Assembly (NCBI RefSeq): GCF_005765165.1
Contig: NZ_VCIW01000020.1
Coordinates: 95,088-159,087, forward strand
Direction: 5' to 3'
From: Paenibacillus antri
GTDB taxonomy: Bacteria; Bacillota; Bacilli; Paenibacillales; YIM-B00363
Length of the DNA: 64,000 bases
The stretch's first letter is position 1; every line of letters begins with the position of its first letter. Shown here piece by piece: positions 44,091 to 54,020 of this stretch. The notes under the pieces were generated by a model. That model was not told where the DNA came from, searched no databases, and saw nothing but the letters and a program-made list of their open reading frames with translations. The translations under genes were made by a program, and so were the position numbers.

Positions 44091-44975
44091 CTACCCCTTA
44101 ATGGAGCCTAGCAGCACGCCCTTGGCGAAATGCTTCTGCAAGAACGGGTACACCATGAGAATCGGAACCGTGCCGACCACGATGACCGCCATCTTCACCG
44201 ATTGCGCCGGCGGCTCCACGAAATCCGGGTCCAAGTTGTTGATATCGCCGGCCGCCATCTGCGACAGCATGACGATCTCTCGCAGCATGACCTGCAGCGG
44301 CCACATCTTATGATCGTTCAAAAACAACAGCGCGGAAAAGAAGTTGTTCCAATGGCCGACGGCGTAAAACAACCCGAACGTAGCGATGATCGGTTTCGAC
44401 AGCGGAAGCACGATGCGCCATAATACCCCCAGGTCGGTGCAGCCGTCGATGCGAGCCGATTCTTCGAGCCCCGCGGGCAAATTCTGAAAGAAGTTTTTAA
44501 TGACGATGAGATTGAAAGCGCTGATCGCCCCCGGCAAAATGACCGCCGCATATCGATCCAACAACCCAAGCTCTTTCACGATGAGGTACGATGGAATCAT
44601 TCCGCCGCTGAACAACATCGTAAAGATGATCATATTCATGAACGCATTGCGTCCGAGCAAATCTCTCCGGGACAACGAGTACGCCATCGTCAGCGTGAAC
44701 GCGAGGTTCGTTGCCGTACCGAATACCGTAATGATCACGGAGTTGGCCATCGCCCGAAACATCGTATCGGTCGAAAAGATGTACTGATACGCCGAAATCG
44801 ACGGGTCGCGGGGGAATAAGAAAAATTTCCGTTCCGTCAATTCGACCTCGGTCGCGAACGATCCGGCGATGATGTAAATGAAAGGGAGTACGGTAACGAT
44901 CGCGAAGAGAGCAAGAAACGTATAATTACATGCGTCGAACGCTTTTTCCCCGAGGGAATCGTGTTTTCGGTTCAT
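44091..44975 (-). CDS. Sugar ABC transporter permease (YtcP/AraQ type), second system
   Basis: A 294-residue membrane protein with six helices and the EAA loop ESARIDGCTDLGVLWRIVLPLSKP; ends HFAKGVLLGSIKG like the YtcP group. It follows the LplB-type permease by 22 bases. Confidence 0.93.
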   Translation of the reverse strand: MNRKHDSLGEKAFDACNYTFLALFAIVTVLPFIYIIAGSFATEVELTERKFFLFPRDPSISAYQYIFSTDTMFRAMANSVIITVFGTATNLAFTLTMAYSLSRRDLLGRNAFMNMIIFTMLFSGGMIPSYLIVKELGLLDRYAAVILPGAISAFNLIVIKNFFQNLPAGLEESARIDGCTDLGVLWRIVLPLSKPIIATFGLFYAVGHWNNFFSALLFLNDHKMWPLQVMLREIVMLSQMAAGDINNLDPDFVEPPAQSVKMAVIVVGTVPILMVYPFLQKHFAKGVLLGSIKG

Positions 44976-44997
44976 GCGCCGGGTTCCTCCCTCCCGT

Positions 44998-45972
44998 TTA
45001 TAAAATGCCTTCTTGTCCGAACTTTTTCGCGAGCCAGTTGCTGCCGTAGATCAATACGATGCCGACGAGCGATTTAAATAAGCCGATCGCCGTACTGTAA
45101 CTGAACGCGCCTTGCGTAATGCCCACGAAGTACACGTACGTATCGAAGACGTCCGCGACGGAACGGTTCAGCGAGTTCGTCATCAGGAAGATTTGTTCGA
45201 AGCCGTTATCCAAGAAATTCCCCAGCCTTAAAATCAATAAAATGACGATCGTGCTGCTGATCGCGGGAAGCGTAATATGAATGAGCCGCTGGAATCGGGT
45301 GGCTCCGTCCACCACGGCGGCTTCATATTGCTCTACGTCGACCGAAGCGAGCGCCGCAAGGAAGATGATCGTGCCCCATCCGGTTTCCTTCCACATGATT
45401 TGCAGAATGATGAGCGGCCGGAACCATTTCGGATCCGACAGGAAGTTCACCTTCTCTCCGGTGACCGCCGCGACGACTTCGTTGACGATCCCTCCGGACG
45501 TCGTCAAGAAGACGTACGTCATACTCGCGACGATGACCATGGATACGAAGTGCGGCACGTACACCATCGTTTGCACGAACCGCTTGAAAATCCCCACTCG
45601 AATTTCGTTCAACAACAATGCGATGGCGATCGGAGCAGGGAAGAAAAACGCCAGATCGTATACGGCCAAAATGAGCGTGTTGCGCAGCAGCCGAGTAAAA
45701 TCCGGATTGGCGAAAAAATTACGGAAATGTTCGAAGCCGACCCATTCGCTGCCGGCGACGCCGAGAAACGGCGAGTAATTTTGGAAAGCGATCAAGACGC
45801 CCCACATCGGCACATATTTAAAGAGCAAGAAATAGAGCAGTCCCGGCGCAAGCAGCAAATACAACCACTTATCTTTTTTCACCTTCGACAGCCACGGGTT
45901 TCGTTTCGCCGCCGTCCGGATCGCGGCCGCGGCTGCGGCGTTGTCGGTCTCGCTGGGCAAGGTCGCGTTCAT
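44998..45972 (-). CDS. Sugar ABC transporter permease (LplB type), second system
   Basis: The 324-residue protein has a longer N-terminal tail (MNATLPSETDNAAAAAAIRT) before the first helix, the LplB motif FKYVPMWGVLIAFQNYSPFLGV, and EAA loop EAAVVDGATRFQRLIHITLPAI. The ATG at 45972 has AAAGGATGAG upstream. It is the first gene of the rhamnogalacturonan operon, 155 bases from the regulator's end. Confidence 0.92.
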   Translation of the reverse strand: MNATLPSETDNAAAAAAIRTAAKRNPWLSKVKKDKWLYLLLAPGLLYFLLFKYVPMWGVLIAFQNYSPFLGVAGSEWVGFEHFRNFFANPDFTRLLRNTLILAVYDLAFFFPAPIAIALLLNEIRVGIFKRFVQTMVYVPHFVSMVIVASMTYVFLTTSGGIVNEVVAAVTGEKVNFLSDPKWFRPLIILQIMWKETGWGTIIFLAALASVDVEQYEAAVVDGATRFQRLIHITLPAISSTIVILLILRLGNFLDNGFEQIFLMTNSLNRSVADVFDTYVYFVGITQGAFSYSTAIGLFKSLVGIVLIYGSNWLAKKFGQEGIL

Positions 45973-46046
45973 CGGCTCATCCTTTCTTTTTGTTTCACAG
46001 TATCCCGTTATCGGAGATGTACCGGCAAGCCCACATTTTTGCAGAA

Positions 46047-46073
46047 GAAAAGCCTTGAAGATCAAGGCTTTTC
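46047..46073 (-). terminator. Terminator of the membrane AraC regulator gene
   Basis: AAAAGCCTTGA pairs with TCAAGGCTTTT across a three-base loop, followed on the minus strand by TTCTTCTG. Confidence 0.75.
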
Positions 46074-46083
46074 GAGGGCTATG

Positions 46084-46094
46084 GTACTTTTTTG
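46084..46094. promoter_or_regulatory. GTACTTTTTTG motif upstream of the second permease operon
   Basis: An 11-base motif identical to one at 48683-48693 upstream of the regulator and GH51 genes. It may be a binding site of the membrane AraC protein encoded between them. Confidence 0.4.
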
Positions 46095-46127
46095 GCGGGG
46101 TGGTATCGTTTTGCCGCCTGCGATTCG

Positions 46128-48455
46128 TCAGGCCTCCGCCTGCTCCCGGTATTGCCCCGGAGTCACGCCCACTTGCTTTTTGAAAATGCGGTTGAAGTAC
46201 CGCTGCTGGTATCCGACCTGAAGCGCGATGTCGTTGATCTTCCTGTCGGTTTCGCAAAGCAGCTTCTTCGCCTGCGCGATGCGAAGCTCGGTGACGTAAT
46301 CGATAAAATTGACCCCTGTCACCTGCTTAAACAGTTTGCTAAGCGTATAGGGACTCGTACCGACCAAGTCGGCGCATCCGTCAAGCGAGATGTCCTCCGC
46401 GTAATGGGCGTGGATATAATCGACGGTGTTTTCGACCATCCGCTTCATTTGACTGTTCGCTTTCGCATCCCTTTCTTCAATAAACGGGACGACGACCTTC
46501 TCTTTCATCCAATGCAGCATTTTGTCCGGTTCGCGGATCTGCGACAATTGAGCGAACATGTTCTCTCCATGGAACAAGTGGCGCGTACTCGTTCCCGATT
46601 GCAAGATCGCGTGCTGAATGGAGCCGAGGAGTTGAAGCATGCTTTGCTGTACATGAATTTCGGTTCCGCGGCCGGATCGGCTTTCTTCCAGGAAAAGAGT
46701 GATCAGCCGCTCCGCCTCTTCCCGATTCCCGTTCCGCATCGCATGAATGACGTCCCGCTCCAACGCGAAAGGATACCCGATTTCGTCGGTTCCGGAATCC
46801 GTCGGCAGATGCTCCATATCGATCAGCTGATTCTGATTGACGAATTTCCGGTAGCCGGTCGCGCGCTCGACCTCGATAAACATATCCGGAACGTGCCGAA
46901 TGCCGCCGATTTTACCGCTGATCGTGATCGTGACCTGCATTTTGATAATCCGATTCACAGCCTTCGTAATTTCTTCCCCAAGCGCGTGCAATCGTTCGGA
47001 AACCGGGGTGTCCGACGGCGACATCACCAATAAACCGACGGTCAAATCATGAAAATTCACTACGCTGAATTGCTCGAAGCGTTCGGCGGACAGCTCTTCG
47101 ATAATGTTGGATGCCGCGAACGTAACCAAGCTTTCATCCCCATGCGCGAATCGTTCCGTTAAAACGTCATACCCGGTAAGCTGAATATGCACGATATGGA
47201 ACACGTGATCGTCTACGTTCCATCCGTAGAGCTTCACTCGTTCCTTCAAATCGTGCTCCGAATAAGAATTCAGATGTCCTTGAAGCAGCTGAAGCAAAAA
47301 TCCGGCTCTGACGTGAGAGCGTTGTTCATCCAACCGATTCCGCAGCGAAAGGCTTTCGTTCGTTAAATGGTTCCACTGCCTCTCCAAAAATTGAAATTCG
47401 TCCACCGCTTGCGGATGGAACGCTCCCGTCTTGTCCCCCGAGAGTCTCTTCATTAACCGTTCGACGGGAGAGTACACCCGCCGGGAGGCAAGCCATGACA
47501 AGAGGAGAGCCAGCAGCACGCCGGACGCGCTGATCGTAATGATCATGTTGGACACGGCGACGACGGGCGATGTGATCGACGTCATCGGCGCCGCGGAAAT
47601 GTAGGTCCAGTCGGAGGAGATGCGCTTCATCGTTCCGTAGGATACGGAATACGTCACCCCGTCCGAGGTGAATAGGAAGGTGCCGGCCGGTTCGTTCCGC
47701 CGCATCACTTCGCTCTTGATCGCGCCGCTTATCGCCTTCTCGTCGGAATCGTCCGAAACGATGACGCGACCTTCCTTGTCTAGAAGCAAGGTCAGCCCTT
47801 CGTTATACGGCGTCATCGTTTTCAATAAGTTCATGACCTTGTCGCGCTTCAGCGATACGACGATGACGCCGAACGGCGCCGTGCTGTCTCCCGGAATTTT
47901 GTGAATCAGCACGATCGGAGCGTTAACTGGCGGCGTAGCGGATGCCGGAGCCGGCAGCCGATTCGTCCAATAAATATTCCGACCCTCTTCGATCAACCGT
48001 TCGAAGCCGGAGACGAGGGCATTGTCCTTCAATTCGTAGTACTCCGGCTTAAATAAAACCGGCTTGTCGCGGTCGATAAATAACTGTACTTCTTCAATTA
48101 ATGGATGCGACCCCTGCAGCATGAAGAGGGTTTTCGTAACGTCCCAAGTCTCTTTGAAGTAATACACGAAGTTGAAATCCTTCAGGTTGGACCCGAATCG
48201 CGGATTAAACGCCCAATGCGATATATCCAATTCCACGGAGCTCATTTGATCGTCGATGTTTTGCGCCCGTTCCGCGATTTGCTTTTGGTGAAGCTCGCTG
48301 ACGCCCTTCTCGATCGATCCGACGGCAAACCAATAAATGCAGCCCCCGATGATCAGCCCCGGGATGCTCGTCGTGAACAAAAACCAAATCAAGCTTTTCC
48401 AGTAAAAGGTTCCCTTCTTTCCGGCCATTGCGTATTTTTGGACTCGCTTCAGCAA
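46128..48455 (-). CDS. Membrane-anchored AraC-family regulator with extracellular sensor
   Basis: The 775-residue one-component regulator has a membrane helix near the N terminus (SLIWFLFTTSIPGLIIGGCIYWF, displayed in full as a single helix), an extracellular Cache-like domain to about residue 300, a second helix (ISASGVLLALLLSWLAS), a coiled linker, and a C-terminal AraC domain (ISLDGCADLVGTSPYTLSKLFKQ and INDIALQVGYQQRYFNRIFKKQ). It resembles YtcN/YtdP-type activators of polysaccharide loci. It lies directly upstream of the permease operon it probably controls. An almost perfect cre site precedes it. Confidence 0.9.
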   Translation of the reverse strand: MLKRVQKYAMAGKKGTFYWKSLIWFLFTTSIPGLIIGGCIYWFAVGSIEKGVSELHQKQIAERAQNIDDQMSSVELDISHWAFNPRFGSNLKDFNFVYYFKETWDVTKTLFMLQGSHPLIEEVQLFIDRDKPVLFKPEYYELKDNALVSGFERLIEEGRNIYWTNRLPAPASATPPVNAPIVLIHKIPGDSTAPFGVIVVSLKRDKVMNLLKTMTPYNEGLTLLLDKEGRVIVSDDSDEKAISGAIKSEVMRRNEPAGTFLFTSDGVTYSVSYGTMKRISSDWTYISAAPMTSITSPVVAVSNMIITISASGVLLALLLSWLASRRVYSPVERLMKRLSGDKTGAFHPQAVDEFQFLERQWNHLTNESLSLRNRLDEQRSHVRAGFLLQLLQGHLNSYSEHDLKERVKLYGWNVDDHVFHIVHIQLTGYDVLTERFAHGDESLVTFAASNIIEELSAERFEQFSVVNFHDLTVGLLVMSPSDTPVSERLHALGEEITKAVNRIIKMQVTITISGKIGGIRHVPDMFIEVERATGYRKFVNQNQLIDMEHLPTDSGTDEIGYPFALERDVIHAMRNGNREEAERLITLFLEESRSGRGTEIHVQQSMLQLLGSIQHAILQSGTSTRHLFHGENMFAQLSQIREPDKMLHWMKEKVVVPFIEERDAKANSQMKRMVENTVDYIHAHYAEDISLDGCADLVGTSPYTLSKLFKQVTGVNFIDYVTELRIAQAKKLLCETDRKINDIALQVGYQQRYFNRIFKKQVGVTPGQYREQAEA

Positions 48456-48485
48456 AAAACGATCACCTGCCAGGAATTAATTTTT

Positions 48486-48501
48486 AAGAAATCGCTTACA
48501 A
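48486..48501. promoter_or_regulatory. cre site upstream of the membrane AraC regulator
   Basis: On the minus strand TTGTAAGCGATTTCTT, one mismatch to the 16-base CcpA consensus, 31 bases from the start codon. Confidence 0.6.
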
Positions 48502-48682
48502 TTCAACGTGTTCGACTGCCATCAATTGTATGTAACAGTATAAACGAAGGATGAGCTCACGCAAATAACGAGTAAGGAATTATGGGACATCCGATGAACG
48601 CGTAGTGATCGAGGCTTTTCTCCATTTAGGATCATCATTCGTTTGTCATGTATTTTAGGGATCGCGCGTTTCCCCGGCAATA

Positions 48683-48710
48683 GTACTTTTTTGCACCGGT
48701 TGAAAAACCG

Positions 48711-48715
<5 letters not shown>
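48683..48715. promoter_or_regulatory. GTACTTTTTTG motif and adjacent inverted repeat
   Basis: The 11-base motif (48683-48693) is followed by an inverted repeat, TGCACCGGTT with AACCGGGTGCA (one bulge). It lies between the divergent regulator and GH51 genes. Confidence 0.45.
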
Positions 48716-50376
<1,661 letters not shown>

Positions 50377-50383
50377 TGCAGCG

Positions 50384-50414
50384 ATCCGCCGACGATTGGT
50401 CGGCGGATTTTTTT
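50384..50414 (+). terminator. Terminator of the GH51 (abfA) gene
   Basis: ATCCGCCGAC and GTCGGCGGAT form a perfect 10-bp stem with a five-base loop and a T tract. Confidence 0.95.
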
Positions 50415-50502
50415 ATCGCACGTACGCATCCTATAATTTCCACATGATTTCACCTCTAATTTTTGGGATTCTGCCCCATTTTCAACTATGTTAGAGTATT
50501 TC

Positions 50503-50532
50503 TTGTTACCGCTTTCTGACAGCGCTTTCCAA
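50503..50532. promoter_or_regulatory. Tandem cre sites upstream of the GH5 gene
   Basis: On the minus strand GAAAGCGGTAACA (50505-50517) and GGAAAGCGCTGTCA (50518-50531) abut each other. Both keep the AAAGCG core of CcpA sites and lie ~80-110 bases before the start. Confidence 0.6.
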
Positions 50533-50610
50533 AGATGAGAGGAGGGACTTCGCGCGAGTTTCAAAGCTGTCATCATTCTACTTACATCCTAGAGGAGGTA
50601 CGTGCAACAC

Positions 50611-52335
50611 ATGTTATCGACACGGAAGCTTACCGGTATGGCATTGACGTTATCTCTCCTGTTCGGCCTGCTCGCCCCCGCCGCCGGCGCCGGCGCGGCT
50701 TCCGAGGAGAAGCGCGACGAGATCGTCGTCCCGAAGAGCGAGATGCAATCGTACGTCGACGCGATGCAGCCCGGGTGGAATCTCGGCAACACGTTCGACG
50801 CGACCGGCGAAGACGAGACGTCGTGGGGCAACCCGCGCGTGACGCAAGAGCTCATTCGGCACATCGCCAAGGAAGGCTACAACAGCATTCGCATCCCGAT
50901 CACGTGGGATCATCGGATGGGCGAAGCTCCGGATTACGCGATCGATCCGGCGTTCATGGACCGCGTCGAGGAAGTCGTCGACTGGTCGCTGGACGCAGGG
51001 CTGTACGTCATGATCAACCTGCACCATGATTCTTGGCTCTGGGTGAACGGCATGGGCGCCGACCGCGACACCGTGCTCGCCCGCTTCAACGCCGCGTGGA
51101 CGCAGATCGCCGAGCGGTTCAAACATCATTCGAACAAGCTGTCGTTCGAAAGCATCAACGAGCCGCGCTTCTCCGATGGCTGGGGCGAAGCCGGCGAGGC
51201 GCACTTCGCGATGCTGAACGAGCTGAACGCCTCCTTCCACGACATCGTGCGCGCCTCCGGCGGCAACAACGCCGATCGCCCGCTCGTGCTGCCGACGCTC
51301 GAGACGAACGCGAACCAAGATCGGCTCGACGCGCTGGTCGACACGTTCGAAGCGCTCGACGACCCGAACCTGATCGCCACCGTCCACTATTACGGGTTCT
51401 GGCCGTTCAGCGTCAACATCGCCGGCTTCACCCGATTCAACGAAGAGACGAAGAACGACGTCGTTCAAACGTTCGATCGTGTCTATACCACGTTCGTGTC
51501 CCAAGGCATTCCGGTCGTCTTGGGCGAATACGGTCTGCTTGGCTTCGATAACCATACGGGAACGATCGAGCAAGGCGAAAAGCTGAAGTTTTTCGAGTTT
51601 CTGCTTCATTACGTGCAGGAGCGGGGCATTACCCATATGCTGTGGGACAACGGACAGCACCTGAACCGAACCGAGCTGGAATGGAACGACCCGCAGCTGA
51701 TCGATATGCTGAAAGCCAGCTGGAAGGCGCGTTCCGCGACCGCGGAAACCGATTTGATCTTCGTGCGTAAAGGCGAGGAGACGCAGGATGCCGTCATCGC
51801 GTTCGACTTGAACGACAGACGATTGGTCGGTCTTCGTCACGACGGAAAGCAGCTGCGCCGAGGCGAGGATTACGCGTTCGACGGCAATGCGTTGACGGTG
51901 AAGGCCGCCTTGCTGTCGGAGCTGACCGCGTCGGGGGAATACGGGGAACGCGCGGAGTTGGCCGCGGACTTCAACCGCGGCGCGGATTGGACGTTCGACG
52001 TCATCGTCTTCGATTCGCCGGTTCTTGAGGACGCGACGGGCACGACGGAGTCGTTCTCGATCCCGACCGCGTTCCATGGCGATCGCTTGGCGACGATGGA
52101 AGCCGTATACGCGGCGGGAGGCAACGCCGGCCCGCAAAACTGGACGTCGTTCAAGGAATTCGCGTACGCGTTCTCGCCGTCGTACGACGCGAACGAGATC
52201 AAGCTGACGCCGAACTTCTTCAAGGAAGTGAACGACGGCGAAGTGCTGCTGACGTTCCATTTCTGGAGCGGGGAGAAGGTCGCGTACACGATAACGAAAG
52301 CCGGCGAATCCGTAACGGGGAACGCGGCGGAATGA
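50611..52335 (+). CDS. Secreted GH5 endoglucanase-type glycoside hydrolase with C-terminal X2-like modules
   Basis: The 574-residue protein has a signal peptide (residues 1-30, LTGMALTLSLLFGLLAPAAG), a GH5 catalytic domain to ~375 starting MQPGWNLGNTFDA, with acid/base E184 (SINEPRF) and nucleophile E306 (VVLGEYGLL), and a C-terminal part (~380-574) resembling the Ig-like X2 module (DLIFVRKGEETQDAVIAFDL...DGNALTVKAALLS, shown in parts) plus a beta-sandwich. It likely cuts beta-1,4-glucan or related hemicellulose outside the cell. The ATG at 50611 is preferred over a GTG only 3 bases after the AGGAGGT site. Confidence 0.9.
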   Translation: MLSTRKLTGMALTLSLLFGLLAPAAGAGAASEEKRDEIVVPKSEMQSYVDAMQPGWNLGNTFDATGEDETSWGNPRVTQELIRHIAKEGYNSIRIPITWDHRMGEAPDYAIDPAFMDRVEEVVDWSLDAGLYVMINLHHDSWLWVNGMGADRDTVLARFNAAWTQIAERFKHHSNKLSFESINEPRFSDGWGEAGEAHFAMLNELNASFHDIVRASGGNNADRPLVLPTLETNANQDRLDALVDTFEALDDPNLIATVHYYGFWPFSVNIAGFTRFNEETKNDVVQTFDRVYTTFVSQGIPVVLGEYGLLGFDNHTGTIEQGEKLKFFEFLLHYVQERGITHMLWDNGQHLNRTELEWNDPQLIDMLKASWKARSATAETDLIFVRKGEETQDAVIAFDLNDRRLVGLRHDGKQLRRGEDYAFDGNALTVKAALLSELTASGEYGERAELAADFNRGADWTFDVIVFDSPVLEDATGTTESFSIPTAFHGDRLATMEAVYAAGGNAGPQNWTSFKEFAYAFSPSYDANEIKLTPNFFKEVNDGEVLLTFHFWSGEKVAYTITKAGESVTGNAAE

Positions 52336-52341
52336 GCCGAA

Positions 52342-52378
52342 GGGGACTGTCTCATCCGGAGACGGTCCCCACTTTTTT
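52342..52378 (+). terminator. Terminator of the GH5 gene
   Basis: GGGGACTGTCTC pairs with GAGACGGTCCCC, followed by ACTTTTTT. Confidence 0.92.
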
Positions 52379-52382
52379 GCGC

Positions 52383-53267
52383 TCATATGATCTTATAATG
52401 CGGTTCGATTTTCGTTCGATTTTCGTTCGCTCGCTTCTCCGCCGCGTCTACGGTGTGCTTCAGCAGCGTCGCGATCGTGACCGGACCGACGCCCGCCGGA
52501 ACGGGGGTGATCGCCGAGGCGTTCGAAAGGCACGCGTCGAAGTCGACGTCGCCGACGTTGCCCGGATTGTAGCCGGCATCGAGGACGACTGCGCCGGGCT
52601 TGATCCAATCGCCTTGCACGAACTTCGGCTTGCCGACCGCCGCGACGACGATGTCCCCGGCGCCGACGACGTCCGGAAGCCGCTCCGTCTTGGAGTGGCA
52701 GATCGTCACGGTAGCGTTCCGATTCAGCAGCATGACGGACACCGGCTTCCCGAGGATCGGACTTCTTCCGATGACGACGGCGTGCTTCCCCTCTATGGGT
52801 AGGTTGTAATAATCCAGAATCGACACGATCGCCGCCGGCGTGCAGGACGGGAAGTCCGCGAAGCCGAACGCATTCCTCGCGAAGCCGAGCGTCGTCACGC
52901 CGTCGACGTCCTTCTCGATCGCGATCGCTTCGAACGCCGCTCGCTCGTCGATGCCATGCGGTACAGGGTGCTGAAGCAGAATGCCGTGAACCGCCGGGTC
53001 GTCGTTCAAGCGGCGGATGACGTCGACGAGCTCTTCCGTCGTCGTCGCCTCCGGCAGGTCGACGCGGACGGAATCGATTCCCAGCCTCCTGCATGCATTG
53101 CCCTTCATCTTCACATACGTCGCCGACGACGGATCGTCTCCGACCAGAATCGTCGCGAGCCGCGGCACGACGCCGCGCTCCGCAAGCGCCCCGATCCGCG
53201 CCGCCAGCTTCTCCTTGATGGCCGCAGCCACCGCGTTCCCGTCCAAGATCAACGGTTGTTCTCTCAT
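52383..53267 (-). CDS. folD: Bifunctional methylenetetrahydrofolate dehydrogenase / cyclohydrolase
   Basis: The 294-residue FolD has the canonical stretches ILVGDDPSSATYVKMKGNACRRLGI (split for display; the lysine K in YVKMK is catalytic), GILLQHPVPHGID, PCTP-like FPSCTPAAIVSIL, and the NADP-binding VVIGRSPILGKPVSVMLL. It interconverts methylene-, methenyl- and formyl-THF. Its leader holds a ZTP riboswitch, so it is induced when ZMP/ZTP signals formyl-THF shortage. AAGGG precedes the ATG. The C terminus carries an unusual basic tail (EKRANENRTKIEPHYKII). Confidence 0.96.
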   Translation of the reverse strand: MREQPLILDGNAVAAAIKEKLAARIGALAERGVVPRLATILVGDDPSSATYVKMKGNACRRLGIDSVRVDLPEATTTEELVDVIRRLNDDPAVHGILLQHPVPHGIDERAAFEAIAIEKDVDGVTTLGFARNAFGFADFPSCTPAAIVSILDYYNLPIEGKHAVVIGRSPILGKPVSVMLLNRNATVTICHSKTERLPDVVGAGDIVVAAVGKPKFVQGDWIKPGAVVLDAGYNPGNVGDVDFDACLSNASAITPVPAGVGPVTIATLLKHTVDAAEKRANENRTKIEPHYKII

Positions 53268-53289
53268 TCGATCCCATCCCTTCGAAGGT

Positions 53290-53331
53290 GTAAGAAAACA
53301 GAAAGAGGCAAGGGGTTTCCCCCTTACCTCT
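53290..53331 (-). terminator. Regulated terminator of the folD riboswitch
   Basis: On the minus strand AGAGGTAAGGGG pairs with CCCCTTGCCTCT and is followed by TTCTGTTTTC. Confidence 0.85.
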
Positions 53332-53405
53332 GCCCAGGCGTTCGGCCGTTGTCGCCATGCGCTCCCCCGTGGTATCCACGTTACGCCAGTTACGCATGCC
53401 CTTAA
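53332..53405 (-). promoter_or_regulatory. ZTP (pfl-motif) riboswitch aptamer upstream of folD
   Basis: The minus strand shows the pfl-motif landmarks in order: CGTAACTGGCG, a GTGG-ATA-CCAC hairpin, CGGGGGAGCGC, then GAACGCCTGGGCAG. This family binds ZMP/ZTP and controls folate and purine genes, matching folD downstream. The aptamer runs straight into a terminator hairpin, so ligand should prevent termination. Recognised by eye; a covariance search would confirm it. Confidence 0.85.
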
Positions 53406-53414
53406 GTTTCCTAT

Positions 53415-53443
53415 ATTATAGTTCGAGATTCCCGCCGAAGCAA
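53415..53443 (-). promoter_or_regulatory. Promoter of the folD transcript
   Basis: TTGCTT (-35, 53438-53443), a 17-base spacer and TATAAT (-10, 53415-53420), placing the transcript start just before the aptamer. Confidence 0.75.
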
Positions 53444-53451
53444 CGACCGTT

Positions 53452-53943
53452 TTATTCCGGTGCGTCCTTCACCCGTTCGACCTTCTCCGCGTCTTCGACT
53501 CCGATCGTGACGCTCCATTGATCGAGCGCCGCGTCGTACTCGGCTTGGCGAACGACCGGGACCGCCGCGGATTCGTAAGCCCGCAGCGCTTCCCGCACCG
53601 CGTCCGCCTCCGATAAATCCGCGCCGGACGGCTTCGGGCTGAGGACGATCGTCGCGCGATCGGCTTTCGCCCGCGCCGGGTACGATTCTTGCGATTCGCC
53701 GTACCACACCTGCACCCTCTGACCGACCTTCGCCTTCCTCGGCGCCGAGGAAAACCAGATCGCCGAGCGATCCGCCGCGACGACCAACATACGATCGTCC
53801 TGCTTCTTCACGACATACCCTTCGATCCCTGGAGGCGGCCCGACGGCTCGATCCTCGAACGTCCCCCGGCACCCCGCGATCGTCGCGGCCGACAACAACG
53901 ACAGCGCCAAAATCCAAACCGACGTACGGCGAAACGCGCTCAT
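53452..53943 (-). CDS. DUF3221-containing lipoprotein
   Basis: The 163-residue protein has a lipoprotein signal (VWILALSLLSAATIAGC; lipobox IAGC) and a DUF3221-like domain beginning GIEGYVVKKQDDRMLVVA, with VGQRVQVWYG as the later strand. Such small OB-like extracytoplasmic domains are common in Bacillales and have no known function. The C terminus (~100-163) is a second small domain with a WSVTIGVED strand. It stands alone behind the PurA-like gene. Confidence 0.78.
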   Translation of the reverse strand: MSAFRRTSVWILALSLLSAATIAGCRGTFEDRAVGPPPGIEGYVVKKQDDRMLVVAADRSAIWFSSAPRKAKVGQRVQVWYGESQESYPARAKADRATIVLSPKPSGADLSEADAVREALRAYESAAVPVVRQAEYDAALDQWSVTIGVEDAEKVERVKDAPE

Positions 53944-54020
53944 CCCATCCCTCTTTCCAAGGCTACCGATATACCCCTAGACGATCTTTTCGGGAAAAGG
54001 GTTGCGTTCCGCTCGAAGGT

